Part shown: piece by piece, positions 11,834-25,195 of the stretch | How the letters are laid out: each line of letters opens with the position of its first letter | How positions within the stretch are numbered: position 1 is the first letter of the stretch | Assembly (NCBI RefSeq): GCF_000150275.1 | Contig: NW_002060943.1 | Coordinates: forward strand, 2,756,462-2,820,461 | Length of the DNA stretch: 64,000 nucleotides | Origin: Trichoplax adhaerens | Lineage: Eukaryota > Placozoa > Uniplacotomia > Trichoplacea > Trichoplacidae | Reading direction: 5' to 3' | Notes under the pieces: model-generated | Database searches by the model: none | What the model saw: only the letters and a program-made list of their open reading frames with translations | What the model was told of the DNA's origin: nothing | Made by a program: the position numbers and the translations under genes

Positions 11834-14800
11834 TTAATGGCTGCCAACGTTTCCTTTCCAGTTAATTAATAGCTGCTGACAGTTTTGCGATACCTGAAAA
11901 ATCGAAACGTAAATATTTAAAAGAATTCTAATTGCATTATGAATACATGCTGTGGCTTTCATTTAATTCTAATCGAGTCTTACCTTATCTATCGTAGGGC
12001 GATCTTGGGCAGTTTCAGAAAGACAATTAGCAGCTAAACCTAGCAGTGCTTTCCTTGGACGATCAGTCTTGAACATAGTTAATTTTTTGTTCCATTTTAT
12101 ATTTTCATCCTTAAGGTATTTCCAGTTCTTGTAAGAGGTATTTAATAAATATTCTTTCTGTCGAAAAAAATAGATATGTAAATAAAAATGAGTTAAGTAA
12201 AATCAACGCTGCAGCATCGAAAAGAATTTGCTTATTCTTATAAAACTATGCGCATTAAGAGAGCTAACCAACAGAGATGGCTTCCTATCTCTTGCATAAA
12301 TCGGCTTTCCAGAAACTATAACTAAACAAATCTAATCGAAATATCAAACAAAATAGAACATGTATTAAGTCTTATCATATGTAACTCAAATCAAGTTATA
12401 ACTTTCTTGATTTTACTTACTGCTCCAAAACTGAATATATCGTTAGAGAAAGCAATTCTTCCAGCTAGAGCTTCTTCGCAACAATAACCAATCTTATCAA
12501 TCTGGGTAGATAAAGCCAGTTTCACTTGCGTGTCATTGCCATTATTGATACATCCGTCGCTTAACTTTGCTATTCCTTTACTTCTGTCTATCAAAACATT
12601 TGTGCTGATAGATAAAAATGCAACTTTAATCGTAGCTACGGCATACATGATTATTTACAAAAGTATATAAATTAATGTAGATATTGAAAACAAGCTTTGC
12701 CCTAAGGTATCACTAATTTACGATATCTGCTTTACATAAGTGCGTATATTTCAATCATTGCAAGCTTAATGCTCAATTTTACCATTTTAGATCATTGTGA
12801 ACTAATTGACAATTGTGCAAATAGCGTAGTCCTTCCGCAATATCGCACATTATGGACAATCGCCCTTCACAGTGAGGTAATTCCTTCTTCTAAAATAAAT
12901 TATTATCACTTTTAGTAGCATTAATCATAAAGATTTGTTCTAACAGGAGAACTAGTTTCAGTCTACTAAAGTCGCGCAAAACTACTACCTTTACTAGCTG
13001 CTGAAGGGATAAAGGCAAAAATTCCTGAAGGAAGCCTTCAAGATCTTGATAGTAAGCAAAGACTTTTCGCACGTTTTTGTGCTTTAATCTACAGTATCAG
13101 AATTGGATTAAGGATATTATTAATAGGTGAATGCTTCGGCAAATTTAATAGATATCGAATAAGGTAAGGTAAAAAGAACTTAAAATTGTGATAAGGACAA
13201 GCACAATTTCAAGGCATACACAGTAACACTCTTCCATAAAGTCTCTGTGCATGATTTCTCTAGCTTACCGTACTAAGTCGTTGGCTATTTTTGTGTCGTT
13301 AGCAATATACTTATGGACAGCCTAACGAGAGATTAAAAGAAGAGGTCAAACAAACTATACAGTATTAAAAAGTTGACGTGGAAATACCATAATTTAATAT
13401 GAAAACTTGAATTATAATATAAAATATATTCTATTTGACATTGCAGTTTTAACTATGCTAAACTGAAAATATTTCAATTTAGATATATGCCAAGTAGCAA
13501 GGCTAAATAATAATTATATATATAATTAATAAACAGGAAGATAATTAAGGATTACATCCCATTCTGCTATTCTAATTAGTGGTATTGATTACTTAAAGTA
13601 AAATAATTAATAACTGAAATCCAAATAAAATCTTAGTCTGCAAAGCTTGGAATTTGAAGCTTACTAAGCTTTAAATCGAGAAAATTAAAACGTATTGTTT
13701 AATATACCGTAGTTGTGCTAGAGCTATAAACTATTCAGTCTGCTGCTTGAATTTACGGCTTAAAATTCATTACTATGTTGAAAGTAATTAAGTTACTAGT
13801 CTATAAATTTGATTAGATATAGAAGTTCATGCCATTTCTGTAGTAGAAAAGTATGATAAAATGTTTTATCTAGAAATTTGTGATTACTTCGTAATCCAAT
13901 GATGGTCAACGAGTCAGATTTACGAAATTTTGCAACTATTTTGATATCTAGCTAGATTAATCTTACTAATAACCATGATGCTTGTAAAGGATTAAACGGG
14001 ATAACATTCAATTGCTTTTGCAAGTAATAAATTAGACACAGCATTAATTCATTTCGATTCGGCTTTGGTAAAGGAAATTATTTGCCTTTTTCCAAAAAAT
14101 CCTATACCTCATTTTTCCAGGCCTTAAAAGTATAAATCTTTCCAGCAAATACAAATCGGTAAGTAACACTTGATGGACCTGGCCAACCTTGTCGTTTTGC
14201 GACATAATCTCTAATCGTCTTTATTAATAGCAGTAGTCATTGAATAGATATACGCATATATACATAAATTGGCCTTACAGTGACAAATTTCTAGTGAATA
14301 TATAGATTGGAAATTATTTTCATGCGATAATCGAAACTTACGGCATCTGGTACAGGGCCCAACCCATTGCCAATACAAGATTTTACAAACTTTTTCGAAG
14401 TAGCTAGATCGTCACTAACGTCGCGATGTTTAGGAATTCTACGAAAGGAGCGGAATAAATTCCAAGGCTATAGGTTGTAAGAAGAAAAAATCCACAATTA
14501 AAAAAAGAGCAAATTGATATCGTACGTCTAGACCATTATCAAATCTATACTATACGAAAGAAATTACAGAATGACTGATTTAGGTTATTAATCTAAATTG
14601 CCGATGAATTGGTTGACATTTAGTAGAGCCAAATCAGTATAGTTTAATGTAGTACAAGTATAGCTCCTCATCCCAGTTTTAAAATAAAGTTATCATACTT
14701 TGCTGCGAAAGTTTCTAATTCCATCGTCTTTAGTCTGTGGATTATCATTTAAATACCATTTCTCCATAGCTGTGATTAACCTTTAGTTAAAGTTAACATT

Positions 14801-15375
14801 CAATTTAAACTGTACAAGATTTTCCGTAGAATACGATTTATACGTAATATTAAATTGACCTAGCCAATCTCGACTTTCTTTCGTATGCCTTTGAATGGCT
14901 TTGACTAATAAGATGATAACTTGAATAGATGAGAATTGAACTTATTGTGGAAGATTTCAATCTAATCAATTGCTCGCGTCTGATCTTAGCGTTAATACGC
15001 CTATGAAAACTTACAAAATTTAAGCTATAGTCACTGTCGTCGAAATTAGAGTCAACAAAGCTAACAGAAGTAACCTGATCATTACAGGCTATACTAAATC
15101 GTTAGCAACCAATGAAACGGGATAAGTACCAGTAAAACTAAAAGATTGCAAAAAGCAATAAATGGAAACCGTAAACTAGTGTAGTAAAGACCATCATAAT
15201 TATTCTATAAAGAGATAGATAGTTTTATCGAGCTAATTCAAGTCATTCTTTAAATTTTAGTCAATTAATTTATCATAATAATAACTAGCATTGATCTATT
15301 TTCGATTGCCCTACTCATACAATAACAATGGGTGGTCACCGAATGTTAACTACTCTCCAATTGCATATCCTTCAT
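11834..15375 (-). pseudogene. Pk2: pseudokinase gene with a decayed 5' end
   Basis: Eight downstream exons are open and in phase: 14108-14218, 13269-13321, 12989-13088, 12783-12889, 12421-12604, 12269-12331, 11984-12157, 11834-11893 (283 codons). They encode an N-lobe (GWPGPSSVTY, beta-3 Lys in YTFKAWKNE), the catalytic loop LVHNDLKCTN (HND, so the Asp survives), SDGC for DFG, GYCCEEAL for APE, and the tail VSQNCQQLLINW. The 5' part is broken. The expected exon 1, 15319-15375, starts MKDMQLESS but has a TAA at 15346-15348. Its CYC end is followed by ATGAGT where the paralogs have a GTAAGT donor. Exon 2, 15015-15137, has good splice sites but a TAA at 15102-15104. A dead N-lobe exon lies between exons 2 and 3. 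An unseen alternative start could still rescue expression. Confidence 0.72.
14789..14899 (-). pseudogene. Dead duplicate of the Pk2 N-lobe exon
   Basis: These 111 nt on the minus strand encode AIQRHTKESRDW, then NITYKSY, then VQFKLN. They align codon for codon, without gaps, with the 37-codon N-lobe exon of Pk1-Pk4: Gly at 14, Thr-Tyr at 19-20, Phe-Lys at 31-32. The acceptor position reads AAA instead of AG. The donor is gone and the frame meets TAA two codons past the expected end. It appears to be an extra copy of exon 3 that lost both splice sites. Confidence 0.65.
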
Positions 15376-17387
15376 GATTCTAACCAACTTGTTGCTAGCA
15401 AAATTATATGTTGGGCATTATCTTTGCAAAACTGATATAATCTACAGTATACTGAGGTTAATAATTAGAATTTATGGAACAAACATCAATCAGTCTCTCT
15501 CATCAACCCCAAGCAAGTTGTTTACTTCACGATCGTCATAGTATTCAATAATTAAATAATATACGTGTACAGTGGTGGAAGAAAAATAGCTTCTTCTAGA
15601 TCACTCTGTATGGGAGCCCTGTTTAATTTAAGTGAAAGTCTTTATCTATTTAGTACAATGGAATAGTTGGATAGCATAAGTGAATTCAATTATTGCATAA
15701 AAGCCTTCGTCCATTTCGTACAATAAATCAGTTGGATCATGCAAATAAAATAAGCGAAGAATCCCAGCACAAAACAATGGAGATAGCGTGCATTGATACA
15801 CTTTTACAATAGAGAAGCTCTGAAGATCGCTAATTCTCTGCATGGCCGCCAAAATGCCGGCGGGTATATATAGCGGTATTGTAATTTTTTCCATTTGAAG
15901 GAGTGTTGTGTACCGCTGTGATAAGACTGGCGGATAGAGTTAATCGGATTAGTTTATTAGCGTTGTTGTGTTCCTTAAATTTAAGCTTGCTTTACAAGAG
16001 CAGTTTGTGTTTTATGTAAAGCAAGTTTTAAGCTTGCTTTACAGCTTGATTGACAATAACAGCAAGTGTTATAACAGTAAGCGGTAATTTGCCGTTCGTA
16101 TCTCAATTAATTAATCAAGTTATTAAGTTTTTTAAATTGTTTTATTACAAAATATGTTAACCACAAATTTCTCACTATACTGCAATAGAAGTTACTGTAA
16201 TGCTTTCAGGCGTTAAAGTTTAAGCTATTTATCACTCAACGATCAAGCGATCAACGGCCAAAATTATGAAAATTGTATATTTTCAGCCGCACGGCCAACA
16301 TCTAAATAACGATCAGATGATGTCGCTGGTTATTCAGTTACAGGCTTTATACAGAAAATGCTTCACTAGCAGCAGTGACTTGCCAACCATCTATAAAAAA
16401 AACTAGCTGAAATGCAATCTATAATAACCCAAAAAGCATTACTGGTTCCGACCCTTACATGCATAGCTATGGTAAACAGATACTAGATAGACCAAATTAA
16501 GATCTAGAACATCACTTAATATAAACGTACATTCCATATACGGTACATATAGATATACAGACAGACTAAAATTTGATGGGGAGGTTAATCAATGGGTGGC
16601 CCAGATTTCGCCTAGTACAGTACTGTCAGCAATCGCGATCCAAGCTAAACTTGAGCCGAGCAGTTGCTTCGTATCCTAAAATCTCTGCGAACTAACAACG
16701 ATCCTTAAGCAGGTTTATTAACAGTCTAATCTTACTAATCTGCTGATTTCTACATTTCCACGCATTAGTATTCTACTTATTTATCGGTGCAGAATGAAAA
16801 TTCATAATATACACGTAGATTTGTATAGTCTCTTCTTTTCCTCACTTTATTTCCTCAGTGAATCTGAAGATACTTATTTACAGCATACATTCAATCCAGA
16901 CAAGGTAAACTCTGCCTGATTGAACTTAATTTTGTTTCTATATTTATTCTCAGTTTTCTAGTAAGTTAAATGAAAATATTGGTTTTCAAGTTGTATTTTA
17001 CGACGAAAGCATCTTCCATTCGGTCAATTTCTACTATTGGCCTCGCTAGCCCTGTAATCTCTCGTTTCATGAGAAAGTCTTCTTGTATATCTACTTTATT
17101 TACGATTTAATTCAGATATAGATTAACCTTACGCTAATTTATTAGTAATGAAAGGCTTGCTTAAAAGACTTAAAATTAAAATAAGCTTTAAAGGAAAAAT
17201 ATTGTAGTTGCTAGCATTAGTTAGAATGCCCAACAACACTATTACAAAAAATAGGCTCATTTTTGATTCCATTGCTTCTCTACTGAGAAGAATTTCAATG
17301 CATAAATAGAGGATAAGGGTTGACTATTTCTTATTTAATCTCTGATATAGGCAATATTCAAGTACCAGACCGAACTGAAAATAAGAT
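15376..17387. promoter_or_regulatory. 5' spacer between divergent Pk2 and K2
   Basis: About 2 kb between opposed gene starts, expected to contain the K2 promoter and the former Pk2 promoter. An 82-codon minus-strand frame at 15646-15894 has no recognisable family and is not called. An inverted repeat lies at 15986-16043. Confidence 0.35.
15986..16043. repeat. Triple CTTGCTTTACA motif with a hairpin
   Basis: CTTGCTTTACA occurs at 15986-15996 and 16033-16043. Its reverse complement TGTAAAGCAAG is at 16015-16025. The last two form a perfect 11-bp stem with a 7-nt loop. It lies between the Pk2 and K2 starts; its role is unknown. Confidence 0.75.
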
Positions 17388-20300
17388 ATGGGGATAATTT
17401 GTGCATGCTGTAAGAGACAGGTAAATAATCGAATATTCCTGGCTGTTGCGTTGATAACTACAGCACTTGCAAAATTACTATCGCCGTGTCAAATAGTATG
17501 CCATGAGTCTATTATATCAACATTTTAACAAGACTACAACTGCGGTTATATGTATGAATTACACGATTAGCCACGACTATTGCTGATAGACCCCAGTGAA
17601 GATTTAGATTTTGATATACAAGCTGAGGTATATTATATTTCCATCGCTTATAGCATAGTACCAAATAAATGCAACAATTCATGATAAACAATTATTTAAG
17701 TTCTTCCGTTCAGATATTGATACATGTAAATTGAATACGTAAACGGTTATAGGATATAAAGAGGGGCACAAACTATTTTTCCTATAAAAACAGGATTGGT
17801 GCAGGTGGCTTTGGAGAAGTCTATCGAACTGAAACATTATCTTATGGCATTCTTGCCGTCAAAAGAATGAAAGAGCAATTAGTAAGCAATTTCTGCAAGT
17901 GGTATTGAAATAACTTACCTAGAAATTTTAATGTCTAATAATTTTAATTTATTTATGAAACGAATCAATTCTATTAATTAATATATTTTTAATGACTTTT
18001 TGACATCTTATTCTGCTATCTATTGGCGAATATGGTAAAGCTTACAGTAAATGATCTACTAGAATGTCAAAATATAATCCAGTAAGTCTCGACTACTCGT
18101 TTATTTGATTTTGTACAGTACCATTAGTTAATGTACTGTATATCTTAGTTCTAGTTTATAAAATAAAGACCACGATTACGTATTTAGACTAATTTATGAT
18201 AGGAGTTTCCTTTAGAACTACATTTACAGTACACCTTATCATTTCATTAGGCACCTGTAAAAAAGAGTATGATTGTTTATGTAGGCTGAGTTGAGATAGC
18301 ATTTTCTTTTAGAACTATACTTGCTGTATACTGTATACTTTAAATTGAATACATGGTTAAACGCTTGTATGATAATGCTTCTATATTTATTAAGATTCTA
18401 CAGCACTAAGACATTTACTACTGGCTTCTAGATATAGACATACTAATCTCGTCTGCTTGTTTTCCGCCTTGATGGTTGACAACCACTTTTGCATGGTGAT
18501 GGAATACGTAGCAAATGGCAGTTTAAGATCAAAATTGAAGGCAAAGGTAAATTGACGCTTTAATAGTAATTTAGAGGAATATTTCCAAATTACTCTAACC
18601 CTATTAATGGGAATATTACGATTGTTACTCAAAATCATGACCTTTTAATAAGATTGATGATGACACATAAATTATTTTATGTTAACCGTAACATAGTAAT
18701 TACTTCTTCGATACTATAGTAGTAATTGTTCATAGCTTGAGTAGAATCAATTATAATTACTGCAATTTTACTGATTCCAGGATGAAAATTTAGACTATTC
18801 GGTTAGGCTACAAATTTGCAGAGGCATAGCAGAGGGAATCAATTATCTACATACAGCGTTCATGACATATCTTGTACACAGAGATATTAAATCTGATAAT
18901 ATATTGCTTACGGAAGACTATACTCCCAAAATATGCGATTTCGGCCTGGCAAAAATATTATCTGCAAGAATAGATCATGGAAATAGTGCTATATTTACTG
19001 AAACTATATGTGGGACTGAACCTTACTTACCTCCAGAATCATTTCAAGGAATAGTCTCACGGCGTTTTGATGTCTATAGCTATGGAGTTGTACGTATATT
19101 GACCTAATAGTCAACAATCTAATCTATAGAAGCTCGTAACTATCAGTTATTCTGTATCAAATATCTGGCAGGTGTTACTAGAAATTATATCAGGAAAACC
19201 AGCAACCTTTAGTGATCTGGAAGGGTGTCGCTTCTTGGTATGTCTGTATTCATGTACTGTACTAAAACTATAACATTGAATAATGTCTATGCAACGCGAA
19301 TATGATACAACTAATGTTTTATACATTTAACTACAAATAATATGACACCCTTAAAGTAGAATCATTGATACAATCGGTGTTAGTTAGATTTCTACCATAA
19401 AATATAGTACTATTAACTAACTGCAGTGTAAAATCATTTTAATTATTGTTAGTAGCTACTTTATAGGAAGTAGTTTGATATTTTTAGCCTTATATAAGCC
19501 AAAATTGACTTAAGTAGAGATGCTCGAGTCTGGTATAAATTTTTATGAACATTGCACTTTATTCTAAAATGGCCTGTCCTCTATTATAAATAAATCTCAG
19601 AGCTTGAACATACTTTATTCAAAAAATATTGTTGCCTGAATTTAGCAAACAAATATTTCAATAATCTCTACGCAGGCTTAGCTAAAATAATAATTTGATC
19701 GAAGGGCTTAGGTATACATGATTCAGAAAATATTTTAGCTTAGATTTGACCAGTAACTGTTCTAATAATCCCTGTGTGGGCCCAGCTAATCTAGTTTTTA
19801 TTCAAGGTTGCTGCCGTTCACGATTTGAAAATAACTATCAAATGAAGTTGTAAAACACTTATTGATCCTCTAATTTTTGCTTTTGATGAGTATTTTTGTT
19901 AATTTGTATAAATACGAAATTAAGGCAATAATTCCTACAGTACGATGGTATATAAAACTATAGTTGGTGTGCTTTCTTATCTATCAATTATACTGTTAGT
20001 CAAACTTTTCATAACTTGATAGACAATATAGAATAGTGCTAGAGCAATTCGCTGTAAGTATTGGTGAGTGATGAGCGCATTGTTTAGTAATATGAACTAA
20101 GACAAAATATTATTCGAAAGGGATTTCTTTAAACATTTTACAGCATGCTTTAGTCTTTACCGATGCCTTTTCATGGTCTACCTCCAAATTTTATCATATA
20201 TTTGCTTCATCTTTGATAATATAATTAATTAGTTGTAAAATCTTTTTCATTGATTAAAATGATAGAAAAATCTGATCTATAAACTTTAGTTTTATAACAA

Positions 20301-20674
20301 TAGTGAAAAATTCACTATTCTAATCCGCTTGTAATGCTGTCATTATTCAATGACCACTAGGCCAATTACTTTCTTCATTGTTACAATCATGATAAATCAA
20401 CGTTTCCAATCGCTGAAACGGCTTCTTGGCCTAATAATATTAAAAAAAAACTAATGAAACTTGCAAAGAACTGTCTAAAGCGCAATTACAGAGACAGACC
20501 TCAAATGGATAAGGTCAGAAGCTATAGTAATCTTACGCTCGATTTTATCGTAAAGAATACTTTTATTATCTAATTTATTTTTATTTTAAGGTGACTACTA
20601 AACTTGCAAAGATCAATTTAATGCAAGATAATTCTCCTGACAGTAAACTGACAAGGTTCTTCTCGCGCATTTAA
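17388..20674 (+). CDS. K2: membrane-tethered IRAK/Pelle/RLCK-like protein kinase
   Basis: Nine exons: 17388-17420, 17571-17627, 17753-17881, 18041-18081, 18432-18546, 18781-19089, 19172-19237, 20361-20513, 20591-20674 (328 aa, TAA). The start MGIICACCKRQ has a myristoylation Gly and three cysteines for palmitoylation. The N-lobe carries GAGGFGEVYR and LAVKRMK with the beta-3 Lys. The 41-nt alpha-C exon encodes LTVNDLLECQNII. The hinge is VMEYVANGSL. The catalytic loop is HRDIKSDN, followed by CDFGLAKIL, GTEPYLPPESF and RRFDVYSYGV. All catalytic motifs are intact. Exon sizes match K1 exactly at six internal exons (129, 41, 115, 66 and 153 nt, with the 33-nt first exon). The C-terminal tail is longer (27 codons, ending FFSRI) than in K0 or K4. 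Diverged from K1 by an old duplication of the K/Pk unit. Confidence 0.88.
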
Positions 20675-22553
20675 ATTAGTAGTAGACTATAATATGAGCT
20701 GTCTCATAAATATATGTGGTATTTGCAATCTTTCGTACTGAATCATATATTTGAATACAGATTTTTGCGTTTAGCCCTACTATAGCGCATTCCTTACTGT
20801 TTCTTTTCACTGACTACAATTATTTGCTATTATCTAGATTATTCTGATATTCGTGCATTATAATTTAGAATTCTACTGTCTTAATCTCTTCACGTGTTCT
20901 TTTCCAATAGTATAATATCATAACGCTAACTTTTACTTCATGTCTTACTTATTATTGCGGTTATTGTAGTTACTAGCGCTACGTACGCGTAGTTATTACT
21001 ATCTTTACTTATGACAGCTTACATGTCGAACTAAAAAACAATCTTCATTTTTAGATGATTTACAGTATGAATAAAAACCTCTTTCTTAAATAAAATGTCT
21101 TGTGTTGATCTCTTATGGCTATAAAATCCACTTCTACTAATTTTTTGGAGCTCTTATTACCTTTGCATACAAGGTCTCATTAATAAACTAATGCAAGACC
21201 TAAGCGTCGGCTAAAATATATTTAATGACATGACATGAAGTATTATCTGATTAATACATTGTATCCAAATTATTTTAAAAATCACAGCTGTTCGATTACA
21301 GTAATAAGATTAATATAACATGAAATTGTTTAGCTGAAGTTTGATGCTAGTAGAAATCTTTAATTATTGAAATAAAGCACCTTAATATTGGACCCGATAG
21401 ATAGCCTAAGTCGGATGACCTAATAAAAATTGTACCCATAATGAATCGAGACAAGTCTTAATATAGTAAAAATGTCATTAAACTATCCTAATATGTTAAA
21501 TATGGATAAGACTGATGATACATTATATACTGGTACCGCAGCTTACTAGTATTTATATAATGGATATAATTAAATGTTGGCATGTTAAATTAATACTAAT
21601 CAATTATACCATGATTCAATTCCTAAATATAATATAATTTTGTATTTAATATATATCGGAATTGTGGAGGATGCAACCATAAAAGTCGTAACATCTAAAT
21701 TAATGTATATAATCAGCTTTTACATATATACTAGCGGCATTCAATAAAGGTATCATTAGTAGCGTAAGAAGTATTACCCAAAAGTAGATATACCATTGAA
21801 AGAATTCTGTATTTTACTAAAATTTAACCTATTTTTTCAAGTCAGTATCAGATATTATAGCCTCAACTATTGAAATTGAATAGGTGTGATTATGGATACA
21901 CTCCTAGAACGTTCATTTTCTCAGCAAAATGCCAATAACTACATGAAAGTATCTAATTTAAAAAAGTGGGAAATACTAACTGATACTGTATATCCATTAA
22001 GCGTGTTCTTGGCAAACCTACATCATGTATATGTTAGTTTATATAATTTAAATAGACTAAAGAGATTAAATTTTATTCAATACAAAATCTTAACACCGCC
22101 AAAACTTTAATATTGTGGGAGAGAAATACAGACTCAGAGCAATAGTATTCCAAATGTTTTAATATAGTTCAATGAATCCATATAACCTAATCTTACTTTT
22201 AGCCAATTACATAGTTTAGGCAATTTATCAGTATTCGTATAGCAAAAATCCAATTTTACAAGCTTGATTATTTAATAATCACTTTATTTTGTACTGTAAT
22301 TACTGCATTTGAAATCGCTTTTTTAATAACTAAAATCGTTCATTAGGAAAAAATCATTAGTGCATAGGATAAAAACAAACGATTTCGAATATTGGGACTA
22401 CTTCATTTATTTATAACTTCGAATTTACTAGATATTAAATTTTGTAACTACTTTTACAGCAAATCTATGGATCTAGCTTACTATCTACGCATAATCTTTA
22501 CTTATCGCCACTTTTTATTATTGCATATTGAAATGAGATATAACAATTCAGTA
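20675..22553. other. Convergent spacer between K2 and Pk3
   Basis: No supported gene. A 74-codon plus-strand frame (21886-22110) shows no family features and is treated as chance. Confidence 0.45.
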
Positions 22554-25195
22554 CTACTTATCCATCTTATTCAATAACTGCTGACAACATTCATATACCT
22601 AAAATCCAAATGTAAATATTCACTTTAAAATCAAATGTAATAACTTCATCTAGTTCTAATTTGGTCTTACTTTTTGGATACTAGGTCGATCTTGAGCAGT
22701 TTCATTAAGACAATCGGAAGCTAAATTTAAGAGTTTTTTCCTTGGACGATAAGTATATAATACACTAATTTGTTTCTTCCATGATATTCTTTTATCTTTA
22801 AGGTATTTCCAGTTCTTATAAGGAGTATTTAACAAGTACTCTTTCTGTTAATGAAAATAGATAACTCACTAAAATGATTTAAACTAGCCATATGTACAAC
22901 ATCTAAAAACATTTTCAATTTTTGCAAGACTATAGATATTAGCACAGCTAACCAGCATAGATGGTCTCCTGTCTCTTGTATAAATCGATTTTCCGGAAAC
23001 TACAACTAGGCAAATCTAACTCCAATAGCAAGCGAAAAATATCATTAAATCTTTATGTGTAGTTCAATCCAGCTTTAAGTATGGCTTAATTATTTTTGCT
23101 TACCGCCCCAAAGCTAAATATATCATTAGAGAAAGTAACTGTTCCAGCTAGAGCTTCTTCGCAACAGTAGCCCATCTTATCAATTTGGCAAGGTAAAGTT
23201 AACTGCGACTGCCTGATAATATTGCGATATATGCATCCGTCCGATAACTTTGCCACTCCTCTTTCATCTATCAAAACATTTGCACTGATAAAAATGAACA
23301 TTTTTAATTCTTACATTGGTAAATACAAACATTCATGCATAGCAATTGCCAGTAAATTATTTGAATTACCACTTTAAATTATTGTGAACTAATTTACATT
23401 CGTGTAAATGGTGTAAGCCTTTTGCTATATCACGTAATATGGACAATCGCTCCTTACACTTTGGTAAATAAGTACTCTAAGATAATTTAAAATTTCTTTA
23501 GCAGCTTTGAAAACGTCGATAGATAGGAGAAATTAGCTATTTAGTAAGAATTATACGAAACTGTTGCTGCTAATTTCGTCTCTAGCGAATGAGGCAAAAA
23601 TTCCTGTAGTAAGCCTCCAAGCAGTGGATAGTAAGCATAGACATTTCTGATATTTCCATGCTTTAGTCTATTAGTACAAATAAAGCTTCAATGATCATGC
23701 TAATAAAATTACCTATGGAATCCTTATTAAGCATTAAAATACCAGTAGAATTATAATAAACCTACAGCGGTAATAAGATCAGTTTTTGCAGTACTCTTTT
23801 ATAAAGTCTATACGTATAACTAGAGCTTACCGTAGTAAATCATTGATTATATTTATGTTTTCATCAAGATAATTTCGCACGACCTAAGAAAAATTCAAAG
23901 AGGTATCACATAACTATACAAATTAAAAGCTGGCTTCCAAGTGCTATAATTCACTACCACTATGAAATTTGGAGCCATATCCTGAATCAGATGCTATTAA
24001 AAGTTTTGTGTTAGATTTCAAGCTTACTATAAGAAATATTCACAGCTTTAAAAGTATGTCACGTAGCATGACCAATAATTATAATAGATAGTAAGGAAAT
24101 TAAAGATCATATCCTATTCGAATATGGCTTAGCTAGCTACTGACTGCAATACTGGAGAGATTAAAAAAATGCTACTACAGTATACCGCATTCAACATAGC
24201 TACGATAGGCAATAAACTGTCCATTTAGGTATAAAATCTGTGTTACGTGAGAGCAAATGAAATCTAAGATTACAAATATGATTCGATTCTCGGCGTAATT
24301 CGATTACTATTGAGCAAAAGCAAAACAGGCTATCTAAGAATTTGTCATTAATTAGCAAATTCCTGAAATTTGGTTATAAATGTGTTTATATTTAATTCAT
24401 GATGAAAAACTGTGTTGATATTTAGCAGAATTAATCCCTGTAATAATCGTGATACTAATCGGGAAAAAGAACGATGTTAAATTATAACTTCTCCTGATGA
24501 ATTAGATGCTATTGAACAAGAATTGGATTTCTTGTAATCGAAAGTAAAGATTTATCTTGTTTCAAGAAATTATGCACCTCACTATTCCATTTCTTAAAAG
24601 CATATAACTTTCTATCCGAAACGATTTCATAAGTAGTACTAAATGGGCCTGACCAACCTTGATTTTCTCTCATAAATTGTCGAATAACCTTAATTGATAT
24701 GCATAATTGAATAGTTAAAAGTTGATCATATTATAGTAGATCTAAAATTTATGAAATTATTCACGCGTAGGCTAACTTAATTTTGAATACGGAAGTAAAA
24801 ACTTACAGAAATTGGTACGGGATTCATGATGTTGCCACTATCGTCGTCGATATATGAGTTAACAGAGAAATTTGAAGTAGCTGGATCAATATAGACTACA
24901 CTAGGTTTAAAGTTCGAGCAGAGCAATCGCCAACAGGACTACAAGATTGCAAAATATTATCAATGAAATCGAAATAGGGAATTATTACAGTTAAAAATGT
25001 CGTCATAAGCATATACAGACATAATTTGAAAGTACAGACCTAAAGTATTTTTTCTAATTTTCAATAGTATTTGTTGACTAGGAATCTATTTTAAAATCAA
25101 TACTAACTTAACTAATTCGTTCACTTTGTCAATTTACTTACACAACAGCAAGTATTATCTTCATCTTGATTACTAATAAAGTAATTCTCTTCCAT
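22554..25195 (-). CDS. Pk3: pseudokinase with N-terminal Cys cluster
   Basis: Ten exons, 5' to 3': 25142-25195, 24807-24938, 24578-24688, 23831-23883, 23562-23667, 23370-23476, 23104-23284, 22953-23015, 22671-22844, 22554-22598 (341 aa, TAG). The start MEENYF lacks the Gly-2 of Pk1, so myristoylation is not expected, but exon 1 ends NTCCC and could be palmitoylated. Exon 2 adds CWRLLC and an acidic stretch (YIDDDSG). The N-lobe exon has GWSGPFSTTYEIVS and YAFKKWNSE with the beta-3 Lys. The alpha-C exon reads VRNYLDENINIINDLL, without the usual Glu. The catalytic loop is LVHNNLKCAN, DFG is SDGC, and APE is CEE within MGYCCEEAL. The donor after exon 5 (gtttcg) is weak but gives the same exon length as Pk4. 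Catalytically dead by motif; the fold appears complete. Confidence 0.8.

Noticed and set aside
15646-15894. 82-codon minus-strand frame
   Set aside because: No family recognised, no paralog in the window and no splice context. Could be chance.
18390-18638. 82-codon minus-strand frame
   Set aside because: Antisense to the K2 exon at 18432-18546.
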